From NCBI GenBank assembly GCA_900552755.1, contig USAY01000078.1, positions 1 through 8,880 of the forward strand: a stretch of 8,880 nt of DNA. The letters run 5' to 3'. This stretch comes from an uncultured Collinsella sp. Lineage in GTDB: Bacteria > Actinomycetota > Coriobacteriia > Coriobacteriales > Coriobacteriaceae. The notes beneath the pieces are model-generated. The model saw only the letters and a program-made list of their open reading frames with translations, searched no databases and was not told the origin of the DNA. The stretch's first letter is position 1. The number at the start of each line of letters is the position of its first letter. A program made the position numbers and the translations under genes. Shown in pieces: positions 1-5,824 of the stretch.

Positions 1-14
1 CGGGAAACCCGCCT

Positions 15-37
15 GAAATCTTTTCAAAAAAGATTTC
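15..37. repeat. Perfect 10-bp inverted repeat, candidate operator
   Basis: GAAATCTTTT (15-24) and AAAAGATTTC (28-37) are exact reverse complements separated by CAA. The repeat ends where the -35 region of the promoter at 56-64 should begin. It is AT-rich in GC-rich surroundings and lacks a following T-run, so a repressor or activator site is more likely than a terminator. No regulator can be named. It could instead belong to the end of an upstream gene outside the window. Confidence 0.5.
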
Positions 38-55
38 CCCGCACACACTTCGCTG

Positions 56-64
56 TGCTATAGT
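56..64 (+). promoter_or_regulatory. Extended -10 promoter of the ECF/trp-leader operon
   Basis: TG-C-TATAGT matches an extended -10 element (TGn plus a hexamer two mismatches from TATAAT). Transcription would start near 71, giving a leader of about 52 nt before the leader peptide. The -35 position (about 34-41, TTTCCCCG) is a poor match, as is common with extended -10 promoters, and abuts the inverted repeat at 15-37. Confidence 0.45.
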
Positions 65-122
65 GCAGCGCAACAGCAACTAGGTGCGACCGCGCCATGG
101 CATCACGAAAGGAGCCACCGAC

Positions 123-191
123 ATGAAGAACACGATGACGTCTCTCAACAACTGGTGGTGGCGTGATGCGAATACGATCGGTCGACAGTGA
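123..191 (+). CDS. Tryptophan-codon leader peptide
   Basis: This 22-residue open frame starts at ATG 123 and ends at TGA 189-191. A strong ribosome site, AAAGGAG (108-114), lies 8 nt upstream. The peptide begins MKNTMTSLNN and continues with three adjacent Trp codons (153-161), then RDANTIGRQ. Three Trp codons in a row in a tiny translated frame, followed by competing hairpins and a terminator, is the hallmark of a ribosome-mediated trp attenuator. Its product would have no function beyond sensing charged tRNA-Trp: a stalled ribosome at 153-161 masks the upstream arm of the 160-203 stem. It precedes an ECF transporter rather than Trp biosynthesis genes, which points to tryptophan uptake. The frame is short, but the codon content and context make chance unlikely. 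Confidence 0.85.
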   Translation: MKNTMTSLNNWWWRDANTIGRQ

Positions 192-203
192 GTCCCTCAC
201 GCC
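160..203 (+). promoter_or_regulatory. Attenuator 1:2 stem (pause/anti-antiterminator)
   Basis: GGCGTGA (160-166) begins inside the third Trp codon and is an exact reverse complement of TCACGCC (197-203), giving a 7-bp stem. Arm 197-203 lies just past the leader stop codon, so a ribosome finishing the peptide would cover it. With a ribosome stalled on Trp, arm 2 is freed, and GCCT (201-204) can pair with AGGC (229-232), which invades the left arm of the terminator at 230-239. That antiterminator pairing is only 4 bp plus weak extensions and is the least certain part. A local hairpin GTGAG (188-192)/CTCAC (196-200) is another alternative fold. Confidence 0.6.
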
Positions 204-229
204 TGTTTTTGCGCTCTAGGTGATTGGAA

Positions 230-258
230 GGCCTCCGGTTTCGACCGGGGGCCTTTTT
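230..258 (+). terminator. Intrinsic terminator of the trp-type attenuator
   Basis: GGCCTCCGGT (230-239) pairs with ACCGGGGGCC (244-253) through a TTCG loop, giving 10 pairs including one G-U, followed at once by TTTTT (254-258). The UUCG-type tetraloop is especially stable. It lies 38 nt after the leader stop codon and 78 nt before the S-component start, so it would end transcription before the transporter genes unless antitermination occurs. Confidence 0.85.
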
Positions 259-335
259 CTATCTCGAGCCCGATCGCATTCGCATCACGCGCCTCCGCTT
301 TTCTCTTGCACTCCCATTCCGAAAGGATTTTCACC

Positions 336-908
336 ATGTCTCAGAACACCACCGCCACCCAGCCCCGCACCGTCCAGACCGCCGACCGCGGCAAACTCGA
401 TGTCCGCGCCCTCGTCCTACTCGCCATCCTGCTTGCCGCCGGCTTTATCCTCAACTTCACCGTCGGTAAGGCCATCTCGGGCATCTCGGGCGGCATGATC
501 AGCCCCGAGTTCATCATCTCGGCCTTCTGCCTCACCATCTTGGTCGTGCGCCCCAACATCGGTCAGGCGCTCATCATCGGCCTCATCTCTGCCGCCGTGA
601 TCCAGATCACCACCACCTCGCCGTTCATCGATTTTGCCGCCGAGGGCATCGCCGCCATGCTTATGGCCGCCATCGTCAACGCTGCCGGCAAGAACGGCCA
701 AGTTAAGCCTGTCGTCGCCATTGTCGCCACCTTCGTGACCACCTTTGTCTCGGGCGTCATCTTCATGGCTATCAAGATGGCTATGCTCGGCGTGGTGGGC
801 GAGCTCGCTGCCGCCATGCTGCCTGTCGTCGCCATGACCGCCGTCTTTAACGCCATTCTGGTCGGTGCCCTCTACTTGCCCATCCAGAAGGCCCTTAGGC
901 TCAACTAA
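336..908 (+). CDS. ECF transporter S component, TrpP-like (probable tryptophan binding subunit)
   Basis: This 190-residue, very hydrophobic protein has about six membrane segments (roughly 24-45, 55-71, 76-93, 100-117, 125-148, 155-182), the size and layout of ECF substrate-binding (S) subunits. Small-residue spacing in the first helix (A30-x3-A34) fits the helix that docks on EcfT. The stretch ITTTSPFIDFAAEG (91-104) resembles the corresponding region of Bacillus TrpP as remembered, not searched. The start at ATG 336 is chosen because GAAAGGA (321-327) lies 8 nt upstream. A TTG-initiated extension to 306 would run through that ribosome site. The protein contains no Trp. It is the first structural gene behind a Trp-codon attenuator and is followed by its own ATPase and T subunit, so tryptophan or a tryptophan-related compound is the inferred substrate. 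The S-component call is firm and the substrate is inferred. Confidence 0.85.
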   Translation: MSQNTTATQPRTVQTADRGKLDVRALVLLAILLAAGFILNFTVGKAISGISGGMISPEFIISAFCLTILVVRPNIGQALIIGLISAAVIQITTTSPFIDFAAEGIAAMLMAAIVNAAGKNGQVKPVVAIVATFVTTFVSGVIFMAIKMAMLGVVGELAAAMLPVVAMTAVFNAILVGALYLPIQKALRLN

Positions 909-914
909 CCCGCT

Positions 915-1015
915 CGGCTTTACGAGCCACCCCATCTTGGCGTTCATTCGTCGCTCGCGTGCCCAAGTACGCTTCGCTCCTCTTTCGCGCCAACCTGGGG
1001 CCCCTCGTAAAGCCG
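915..1015. repeat. 101-bp imperfect inverted repeat / long stem-loop
   Basis: CGGCTTTACGAG (915-926) is matched exactly by CTCGTAAAGCCG (1004-1015). Nested inside in the same register, CCCCA (930-934) pairs with TGGGG (996-1000) and TTGGCG (937-942) with CGCCAA (988-993). At the tip, GCGTGC (957-962) pairs with GTACGC (967-972) around CCAA with one G-T. About 23 of the outer 28 positions per arm are paired. No T-run follows, so it is not a typical terminator. It occupies most of the gap between the S and ATPase genes and resembles a miniature palindromic mobile element or an intercistronic RNA structure. Confidence 0.7.
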
Positions 1016-1042
1016 TCTCCGTGCTTCACCACCAAAGACTGT

Positions 1043-1063
1043 CCCAAACAACGAGCTTTTGGG
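1043..1063 (+). other. Small hairpin competing with the 1059-1102 palindrome
   Basis: CCCAAA (1043-1048) is an exact reverse complement of TTTGGG (1058-1063), with a 9-nt loop. The right arm shares 1059-1063 with the outer arm of the next palindrome, so in RNA only one of the two can form fully. It may be part of the same repeat element rather than a switch. Confidence 0.35.
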
Positions 1064-1102
1064 AACGTTCTTAAACGACTAGTCATTAAAGAACGTCCCC
1101 AA
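1059..1102. repeat. 44-bp near-perfect palindrome
   Basis: The sequence is symmetric about 1080/1081, with centre ACTAGT. Of the 22 base pairs only three fail (1064/1097, 1073/1088 and 1076/1085). The arms carry AACGTTCTT (1064-1072) and AAGAACGT (1089-1096). It ends 18 bp before the ATPase start codon, leaving just enough room for the ribosome site AAAGG (1111-1115). It is AT-richer than the flanking genes. It could be a dispersed palindromic repeat, a dimeric regulator site or an RNA hairpin affecting ATPase translation. Confidence 0.75.
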
Positions 1103-1120
1103 TGACTATGAAAGGTATCC

Positions 1121-2872
1121 ATGGAAACGATCATCAACGTCGACGATGTCTCGTTCTCCTACGGCACGCAGACCGAACAGGCGCTCAGCCACATCTCGCT
1201 CGGCGTGAACAAGGGAGATTTCATCGGTATCATCGGGCCCTCGGGCGCCGGCAAGTCCACGCTTGCCGCCTGCCTGTCGGGTGCCGTGCCCCACCACTAC
1301 ACCGGCACGTTCTTTGGGTCCGTCATGGTTGACGACCACGACACCTGCGAAGTCTCGCTCACCGATGTGTCGCAGATCGTCGGCAGCGTGTTGCAGGACA
1401 TCGACACGCAGATGGTCGCCTCGGTCGTCGAGGACGAGATGCTCTTTGGCCTCGAGAACTTTGGCGTTCCCCACGACCAGATCGAGCAGCGCGTGAGCGA
1501 AACGCTCGAGACCGTCGGCATCAGCGACCTGCGCGACCGCGAGATCGCCACCCTCTCGGGCGGACAGAAGCAAAAGGTAGCCATCGCCGCCATCCTCGCC
1601 ATGCGTCCGCGCGTCTTGGTTCTCGACGAGCCCACCGCGGCACTCGACCCCGCCAGCTCCACGTTGGTTTTCGAGACGCTGCGTGAGGCAAACCGCGCAC
1701 TTGGAATCACCATCGTCGTCGTTGAGCAAAAGGTCGCCCTGCTCTCGGAGTACTGCAACCGCGTGCTCGTGCTCAACCATGGCGAAATCGCACTGCAGGG
1801 CGAGCCGCACGAGGTCTTCGCACACACCGATGAGCTTCGCACCATTGGCGTCGACTGTCCCCGTGTCACACGCATCTTCAATAGCCTCGAGGCCGATGGC
1901 CTGGCAAGCGGCACCCCTTGCTTGGATGTCGACGAAGCCGAGTGTCTGATTTCGGGTATCGTCGACCCCGCACACGCTGCCATCGAAGCCCAGGCGCCCG
2001 CCGGTTCCCCGCATGCACCGTCGTTGCGTCCTCATGCCAAGGATGCCGAACCCGTACTCACCTTCGACCATGTTGAGTTTGCCTATCCCAACGGCGGCGC
2101 CGCCGTACACGACCTTAGCCTGACGCTCTATCCCGGCGAGCTCGTGGGCATCGTCGGCCAAAACGGCGCCGGCAAGACCACGCTCACCAAGCTGCTCACG
2201 GGCCTGCTCAAGCCCGCCTCGGGCAGCGTGCGCGTCACGGGACTGGATACTGCAACCGTTCCCACGAGCCGCATTGCCCGCGAGGTCGCGACCCTCTTCC
2301 AAAACCCCGACCGCCAGATCTGCAAGGATACCGTGCTCGACGAGGTCGCCTTTGGCTTGGAGCTTGCCGGCATCGACCGTGCCGAGGCTCTGCGTCGCGC
2401 CCAGCTGGTCATCGACCGCTTTGGTCTGCCCGCCGACGAGGCACCGTTCTCGCTTTCGCGTGGCCAGCGACAAATGGTGGCACTTGCCTCCGTCGTAGTG
2501 GTTGAGCCCAAGATCGTCGTGCTCGACGAGCCCACGAGCGGCCTTGACTACCGCGAGTGCATGACCGTCATGGAAACCGTGCGCACCATGGCCGAGCGCG
2601 GATGCGCCGTCATCATGGTCTGCCACGACATGGAAGTCGTCTCCGACTTTGCCGAGCGCATCGTAGTAATGGCCGACGGCCGCATCCTCGACCGCGGCCG
2701 CACGCACGAGCTGTTCTCGAACATCGATCTCATGCGGCGTGCCTACGTGGAGCCTCCCCAGGTTATTGAACTCTCGCGCCGTCTGGCATCTTCCGTCTCG
2801 CCCGCTTTTGCGCAGGTGAGCGAGGTCACCGATGTCGTTCGAATTACCAAGGAGATGGTCCACCGTGGTTAA
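1121..2872 (+). CDS. ECF transporter energizing ATPase, two fused ABC domains
   Basis: This 583-residue cytoplasmic protein fuses the two ATPases that power an ECF importer. Domain 1 (about 4-245) has Walker A GPSGAGKST (39-47), Q-loop Q92, signature LSGGQ (145-149) and Walker B VLVLDEP (165-171, E170). Domain 2 (about 312-545) has Walker A GQNGAGKTT (346-354), Q-loop Q394, signature LSRGQ (445-449), Walker B IVVLDEP (465-471, E470) and switch histidine H502. In domain 1 the switch-histidine position reads VEQK, so Q203 replaces His. A linker rich in Pro, Ala and His (about 281-312) joins the halves. ATG 1121 has AAAGG (1111-1115) 5 nt upstream. The gene overlaps the T-component start by 8 bp, which suggests coupled translation. 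It contains no Trp. Its pairing with a dedicated S and T subunit makes this a self-contained (group I) ECF system. Confidence 0.93.
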   Translation: METIINVDDVSFSYGTQTEQALSHISLGVNKGDFIGIIGPSGAGKSTLAACLSGAVPHHYTGTFFGSVMVDDHDTCEVSLTDVSQIVGSVLQDIDTQMVASVVEDEMLFGLENFGVPHDQIEQRVSETLETVGISDLRDREIATLSGGQKQKVAIAAILAMRPRVLVLDEPTAALDPASSTLVFETLREANRALGITIVVVEQKVALLSEYCNRVLVLNHGEIALQGEPHEVFAHTDELRTIGVDCPRVTRIFNSLEADGLASGTPCLDVDEAECLISGIVDPAHAAIEAQAPAGSPHAPSLRPHAKDAEPVLTFDHVEFAYPNGGAAVHDLSLTLYPGELVGIVGQNGAGKTTLTKLLTGLLKPASGSVRVTGLDTATVPTSRIAREVATLFQNPDRQICKDTVLDEVAFGLELAGIDRAEALRRAQLVIDRFGLPADEAPFSLSRGQRQMVALASVVVVEPKIVVLDEPTSGLDYRECMTVMETVRTMAERGCAVIMVCHDMEVVSDFAERIVVMADGRILDRGRTHELFSNIDLMRRAYVEPPQVIELSRRLASSVSPAFAQVSEVTDVVRITKEMVHRG

Positions 2873-3611
2873 CGTCATCGACTACATGCCGGGCGATACG
2901 CTGCTGCATCGCCTGAACCCCGTCGTCAAACTGGGCCTCGCCGCCGCCATCATCGTCGGCATCTTCTTGTCCGACACCTACGTGGCGCTGCTGGGCTTTT
3001 TGGCACTCACCCTTGCACTGGGTACCTATGCCGGCGTCGTCGACCGTCTGCTCTCGCTGCTCAAGTTGCTGATTCCGCTCGCGCTTATCATGCTGGTGCT
3101 CCAGCTGGCCTTTATGCGCGATGGCAACGTGGTGTGGGGCTTTATCACCGACGCGGGCCTCATCACGGGATCGAAGGCCTGCCTGCGCCTGCTAGGTGTG
3201 GCGTTGCCACTCATCCTCATGCTCATGGTGACCAAGCTCAACGACCTTGCCAACGCCTGCGTCGAGGTGCTGCATGTGCCGTATCGCTATGCCTTCACCT
3301 TTACCACGGCGCTGCGCTTTGTACCGGTGTTTGGTCAGGAGATGAACGCCATCATGGAGGCGCAGACCGCACGCGGCGTCGAGTACGACACCAAGAACCC
3401 CATCAAGAAGCTTAAGCTCATGTTGCCACTGTGCGTGCCGCTGCTCATCTCGAGCGTGGGCAAGACCGATGCCACCGCGCTTGCCGCCGAGCAGCGCGGC
3501 TTCTACCTGCGCACACGCGCCAGCTCGTACAAGCGCTATCCCATCAAGGGTCTGGACATCGCCGTGCTCATCGTCAGCATCGCCCTCATCGCCATCGGCT
3601 TCCTGTTCTAG
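2865..3611 (+). CDS. ecfT: ECF transporter transmembrane T component (EcfT/CbiQ family)
   Basis: This 248-residue membrane protein couples ATP hydrolysis to movement of the S subunit. Hydrophobic segments lie at about 22-35, 38-55, 64-83, 108-123 and 229-248, with two amphipathic cytoplasmic coupling regions between. The family's two Arg-centred signatures are visible: TARG (168-171) and EQRG (209-212), the latter followed by FYLRTR. GTG 2865 is chosen because AAGGAG (2849-2854) lies 10 nt upstream and the length then matches the family. An ATG at 2832 would add 11 residues with no clear ribosome site. The start lies inside the ATPase gene (8-bp overlap), so the two are probably translationally coupled. 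The protein has a single Trp (W91). It is the last gene of the operon, followed by the terminator at 3641-3677. Confidence 0.92.
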   Translation: MVNVIDYMPGDTLLHRLNPVVKLGLAAAIIVGIFLSDTYVALLGFLALTLALGTYAGVVDRLLSLLKLLIPLALIMLVLQLAFMRDGNVVWGFITDAGLITGSKACLRLLGVALPLILMLMVTKLNDLANACVEVLHVPYRYAFTFTTALRFVPVFGQEMNAIMEAQTARGVEYDTKNPIKKLKLMLPLCVPLLISSVGKTDATALAAEQRGFYLRTRASSYKRYPIKGLDIAVLIVSIALIAIGFLF

Positions 3612-3640
3612 TTCACCACCGACAGCAACCGCCCAACGCA

Positions 3641-3677
3641 AAAGGCCTCGGCTCGCACCAAACGAGCCGAGGCCTTT
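3641..3677. terminator. Bidirectional intrinsic terminator between convergent genes
   Basis: A perfect 15-bp stem: AAAGGCCTCGGCTCG (3641-3655) pairs with CGAGCCGAGGCCTTT (3663-3677) around a 7-nt loop. The A/T ends (A-run 3640-3643, T-run 3675-3677) give U-tracts on either strand. It lies 29 nt after the EcfT stop codon and 59 nt beyond the racemase stop codon on the other strand, so it can serve both operons. Confidence 0.88.
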
Positions 3678-3709
3678 ACTGTTTCTCCAGATAAAACCCA
3701 CCATAATTA

Positions 3710-3730
3710 ACCTGTCCCTTTTTGGCAGGT
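3710..3730. repeat. Short imperfect hairpin near the racemase 3' end
   Basis: ACCTG (3710-3714) pairs with CAGGT (3726-3730), and inner CC (3716-3717) with GG (3724-3725), around a T-rich loop. On the minus strand it is followed by TTAATTAT, so it could be a weak extra terminator for the racemase 7 nt past its stop. It could also be a remnant of a dispersed intergenic repeat. Confidence 0.3.
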
Positions 3731-3736
3731 CGGAAG

Positions 3737-4483
3737 CTAGAGGCGGTAGGGAGCGCCGCTGCGGATGATGGATTCGCGCACCAGGACGTCCATGGCGTCG
3801 AGGGTGATCTCGGGCATCTCACGGTATTTCTGCAGCACCGAGAGCTCCGTGCAGGCCAGGATGACGCGGTCGCAGCCGCTACGGGCGAACTCCCACATCA
3901 CGCGGTCGAACTTATCCATATCGGGCTCACGTCCGGCCTTCACATCATCGTAGATAAGCGACATCACATCGTTCTGACGTTTCTCGCTGGGATAGACAAC
4001 CTCAACACCCGCAGCCTTACATTCGCGGCCGTAGACGCCCGCGCCCACGGTTCCGTCGGTGCCCATGATGCCAATCTTGTGCACCGGCTCGGCCGGCATA
4101 CTCAGGTTGGGGTCGAACTCGCACTCCCCCATCACCGCACCGGCCAGAGCATAGCGCACCGACTCACGCGGCATGTGGATAATCGGCACCTTCGTAAACG
4201 ACTGGATCTGGTCGTAGAAGTAGTGCGACGTGTTGCAGGGAATGGCAATGTGCGCACAGCCCAGCGACTCGAGTGCCTGGGCACACTCTTTCATGGTCGC
4301 CAGCAGCTTGGCATGCTCGCCGGTCTTAATGGCCAACGTGCGGTCGGGCATGGTCGACTTGGAGAGCACCACCATGTCGATATGTTCCTGATCGCAGGCA
4401 GCAGCCGTATGACGCACCACCTGGTCGTAGTAATACGACGTGGCCTCGGCGCCCATGCCGCCGATAACTCCCAGCTTTTCCAT
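3737..4483 (-). CDS. Aspartate/glutamate racemase family protein
   Basis: This 248-residue cytosolic protein belongs to the cofactor-independent Asp/Glu racemase superfamily. The N-terminus MEKLGVIGGMGAEATSYYY is the family's first strand and loop. The two catalytic cysteines sit in IPCNTSH (C83) and ILACTEL (C211), one per pseudo-symmetric half, and act as opposing acid/base to invert the alpha carbon. The start at 4483 is chosen because AGGAGG lies 6 nt upstream. An upstream ATG at 4567 would add 28 low-complexity residues and read through the ribosome site and a GC-rich hairpin. The gene follows a D-aspartate-ligase-type ATP-grasp gene with an 84-bp gap, so the likely role is making D-Asp from L-Asp for peptidoglycan. 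That substrate is inferred from the neighbour. A broad-specificity racemase is the main alternative. Confidence 0.88.
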   Translation of the reverse strand: MEKLGVIGGMGAEATSYYYDQVVRHTAAACDQEHIDMVVLSKSTMPDRTLAIKTGEHAKLLATMKECAQALESLGCAHIAIPCNTSHYFYDQIQSFTKVPIIHMPRESVRYALAGAVMGECEFDPNLSMPAEPVHKIGIMGTDGTVGAGVYGRECKAAGVEVVYPSEKRQNDVMSLIYDDVKAGREPDMDKFDRVMWEFARSGCDRVILACTELSVLQKYREMPEITLDAMDVLVRESIIRSGAPYRL

Positions 4484-4519
4484 CGCCGCCTCCTTGGTGA
4501 CGCTTGCGCAATTGCGCGT

Positions 4520-4558
4520 ATCATACCCGCGCCCGCCCGATGCAAACCGGACGGGCGC
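4520..4558 (-). promoter_or_regulatory. Intercistronic GC hairpin with adjacent -10-like TATGAT
   Basis: On the minus strand an 11-bp stem, GCGCCCGTCCG (4558-4548) with CGGGCGGGCGC (4539-4529), forms around an 8-nt loop. Its one irregular pair is U-G in minus-strand RNA but A-C on the plus strand, so the structure suits the ligase-racemase transcript. No U-tract follows. Just downstream, TATGAT (4525-4520) looks like a -10 box and could give the racemase its own start, though no good -35 exists. The hairpin may partly attenuate transcription or stabilise the ligase message. Confidence 0.45.
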
Positions 4559-4567
4559 CGCGCTCAT

Positions 4568-5824
4568 CTACTTGTAATACGTCTTGAACAGCTTAAAGTG
4601 GCGCAGCTTGGTGTGCCACATGCGCAGCCAGCGGTTAAAGACAAAGTCGCCCTTCATAAACGAAGGGTCGGCGCCCTTGCCTTCCTTGTCCAGGCGATGC
4701 ACCTTAGCGCGCAGCTCGGGATCCTTGACGTACTTGTCGACGACGCCCATGGGAACGACCATCCACAGGGCCTCGTCCTGCGCCGTCACAAACTCCGGCT
4801 CAAACGGGCGGTTGAACACATACTCGTCCACCACATACTTGGCAACGTTAAAGCCGCTGTTGGTGACGTAGTAGTTGCTGCGGCCCTGGCGCGTGTTGAA
4901 ATCGAAGAACTTAAACGAGCCATCGCGCTCGTCGTACTTAACGTCAAAGTTGGAATAGCCCACAAAGTGAAGGTCCTCGAGCAACTTGCGCACGCCGCCC
5001 ATGAGTTCGTCGTTAGGCTCGGTAATGATACAGGCATGGTTGCCGACACCGTGGGGCTGATGCTCCTCGAGCAGCACATGGCCCAGGCACATCATGCGGA
5101 CCTTACCGTTGCGGTCGGAATAGCTGGTGAGCACGCGCATGTACTCGTCGTTGCCGGGCACGCGATCCTGCAAGATCAGATCGTCGGTGTAGCCGCTGGC
5201 ATACGAATCGCGAATGACCTGTTCCAGCTCGGCGCGGTCGGCAATCTCATAGGCCTTCTTCTGGCCCTCGAACTCATGCTGCCACCACATGATGCCGTCA
5301 GAAGGCTTCAGAATCATCGGGTAAGGAAAATCGATCTGGTCGAGCACTTCGGCAGGCGCCTCACCCTGAGCATTGAGCATCGCCTTGGTAAAGGTAAACG
5401 TGTGTGGATAGGGCACGCCATGCTTCTCGCACAGCTCGTAGAAGATCTCCTTCTTCTGGCACTGCTCGAGCATGCTGTAGGGCGCGTAGGGAGCGACGAT
5501 GTTATCCGCCAGCTCATGAGCATCCTTGGCTTGAGCCACGAGAGCGACATAGTTGTCGCCGCAGCCCACAAGGACAATAGTCTTGTCGGCATGCGCTTGG
5601 GCAATGCCGTTGACGGTTTTGAGCATCACGGGCATGGTGTCGATATCCACGTTGGGCGTGTAGTCGATAATCTGGCTGCGGTACGCGGGACCCGTCTGAT
5701 ACTTGCCAAAGACCAGACTCTTGACCTGGTACTCCTCGTAGAAGGCGCGCGCCACCGAATAGGCGTTGATGTCGCCACCAAGCAGCACGGGAATGAACTC
5801 GCGCTCTGTAAATTGCAATGCCAT
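4568..5824 (-). CDS. ATP-grasp carboxylate-amine ligase, probable D-aspartate ligase
   Basis: This 418-residue cytosolic enzyme has an ATP-grasp fold. The N-terminal Rossmann-like part contains LLGGDINAYSVARAFYEEY (14-32), typical of D-aspartate ligase-like proteins. The ATP-grasp core shows the lysine strand YPMILKPSDG (168-177, K173), the adenine-contacting stretch LILQDRVPG (216-224) and the metal-binding end FDFNTRQGRS (307-316; D308, N310 and R312 likely catalytic). Length and layout match the Enterococcus faecium D-Asp ligase family, which activates D-Asp as a phosphate and joins it to the Lys (or Orn) side chain of the peptidoglycan precursor. The start at 5824 has AGGAAG 5 nt upstream. 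It is the first gene of a two-gene operon with the racemase that would supply D-Asp. Substrate is inferred; another amino-acid ligase is possible. Confidence 0.8.
   Translation of the reverse strand: MALQFTEREFIPVLLGGDINAYSVARAFYEEYQVKSLVFGKYQTGPAYRSQIIDYTPNVDIDTMPVMLKTVNGIAQAHADKTIVLVGCGDNYVALVAQAKDAHELADNIVAPYAPYSMLEQCQKKEIFYELCEKHGVPYPHTFTFTKAMLNAQGEAPAEVLDQIDFPYPMILKPSDGIMWWQHEFEGQKKAYEIADRAELEQVIRDSYASGYTDDLILQDRVPGNDEYMRVLTSYSDRNGKVRMMCLGHVLLEEHQPHGVGNHACIITEPNDELMGGVRKLLEDLHFVGYSNFDVKYDERDGSFKFFDFNTRQGRSNYYVTNSGFNVAKYVVDEYVFNRPFEPEFVTAQDEALWMVVPMGVVDKYVKDPELRAKVHRLDKEGKGADPSFMKGDFVFNRWLRMWHTKLRHFKLFKTYYK

Noticed and set aside
82..94. AGGTGCGACCGCG resembles the T-box consensus AGGGTGGNACCGCG
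   Set aside because: It lacks one G and has TGCG where the tRNA-binding TGGN should be. It lies only about 20 nt after the -10 box, leaving no room for a specifier stem within a transcript from that promoter. The Trp leader peptide explains the terminator. A transcript start far upstream of the window plus a visible specifier stem would reopen this.
306..335. TTG-initiated N-terminal extension of the S component
   Set aside because: It has no ribosome site and would place the strong GAAAGGA site (321-327) inside the coding region. ATG 336 is well placed.
1106..2878. 590-codon open frame on the minus strand opposite the ECF ATPase
   Set aside because: The opposite strand encodes two complete ABC domains. 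The antisense translation is low-complexity Asp/Gly/Ala/His sequence without motifs.
4484..4567. 28-residue N-terminal extension of the racemase from the ATG adjacent to the ligase stop
   Set aside because: It crosses a GC hairpin and the perfect AGGAGG site. The family N-terminus begins at the internal Met.
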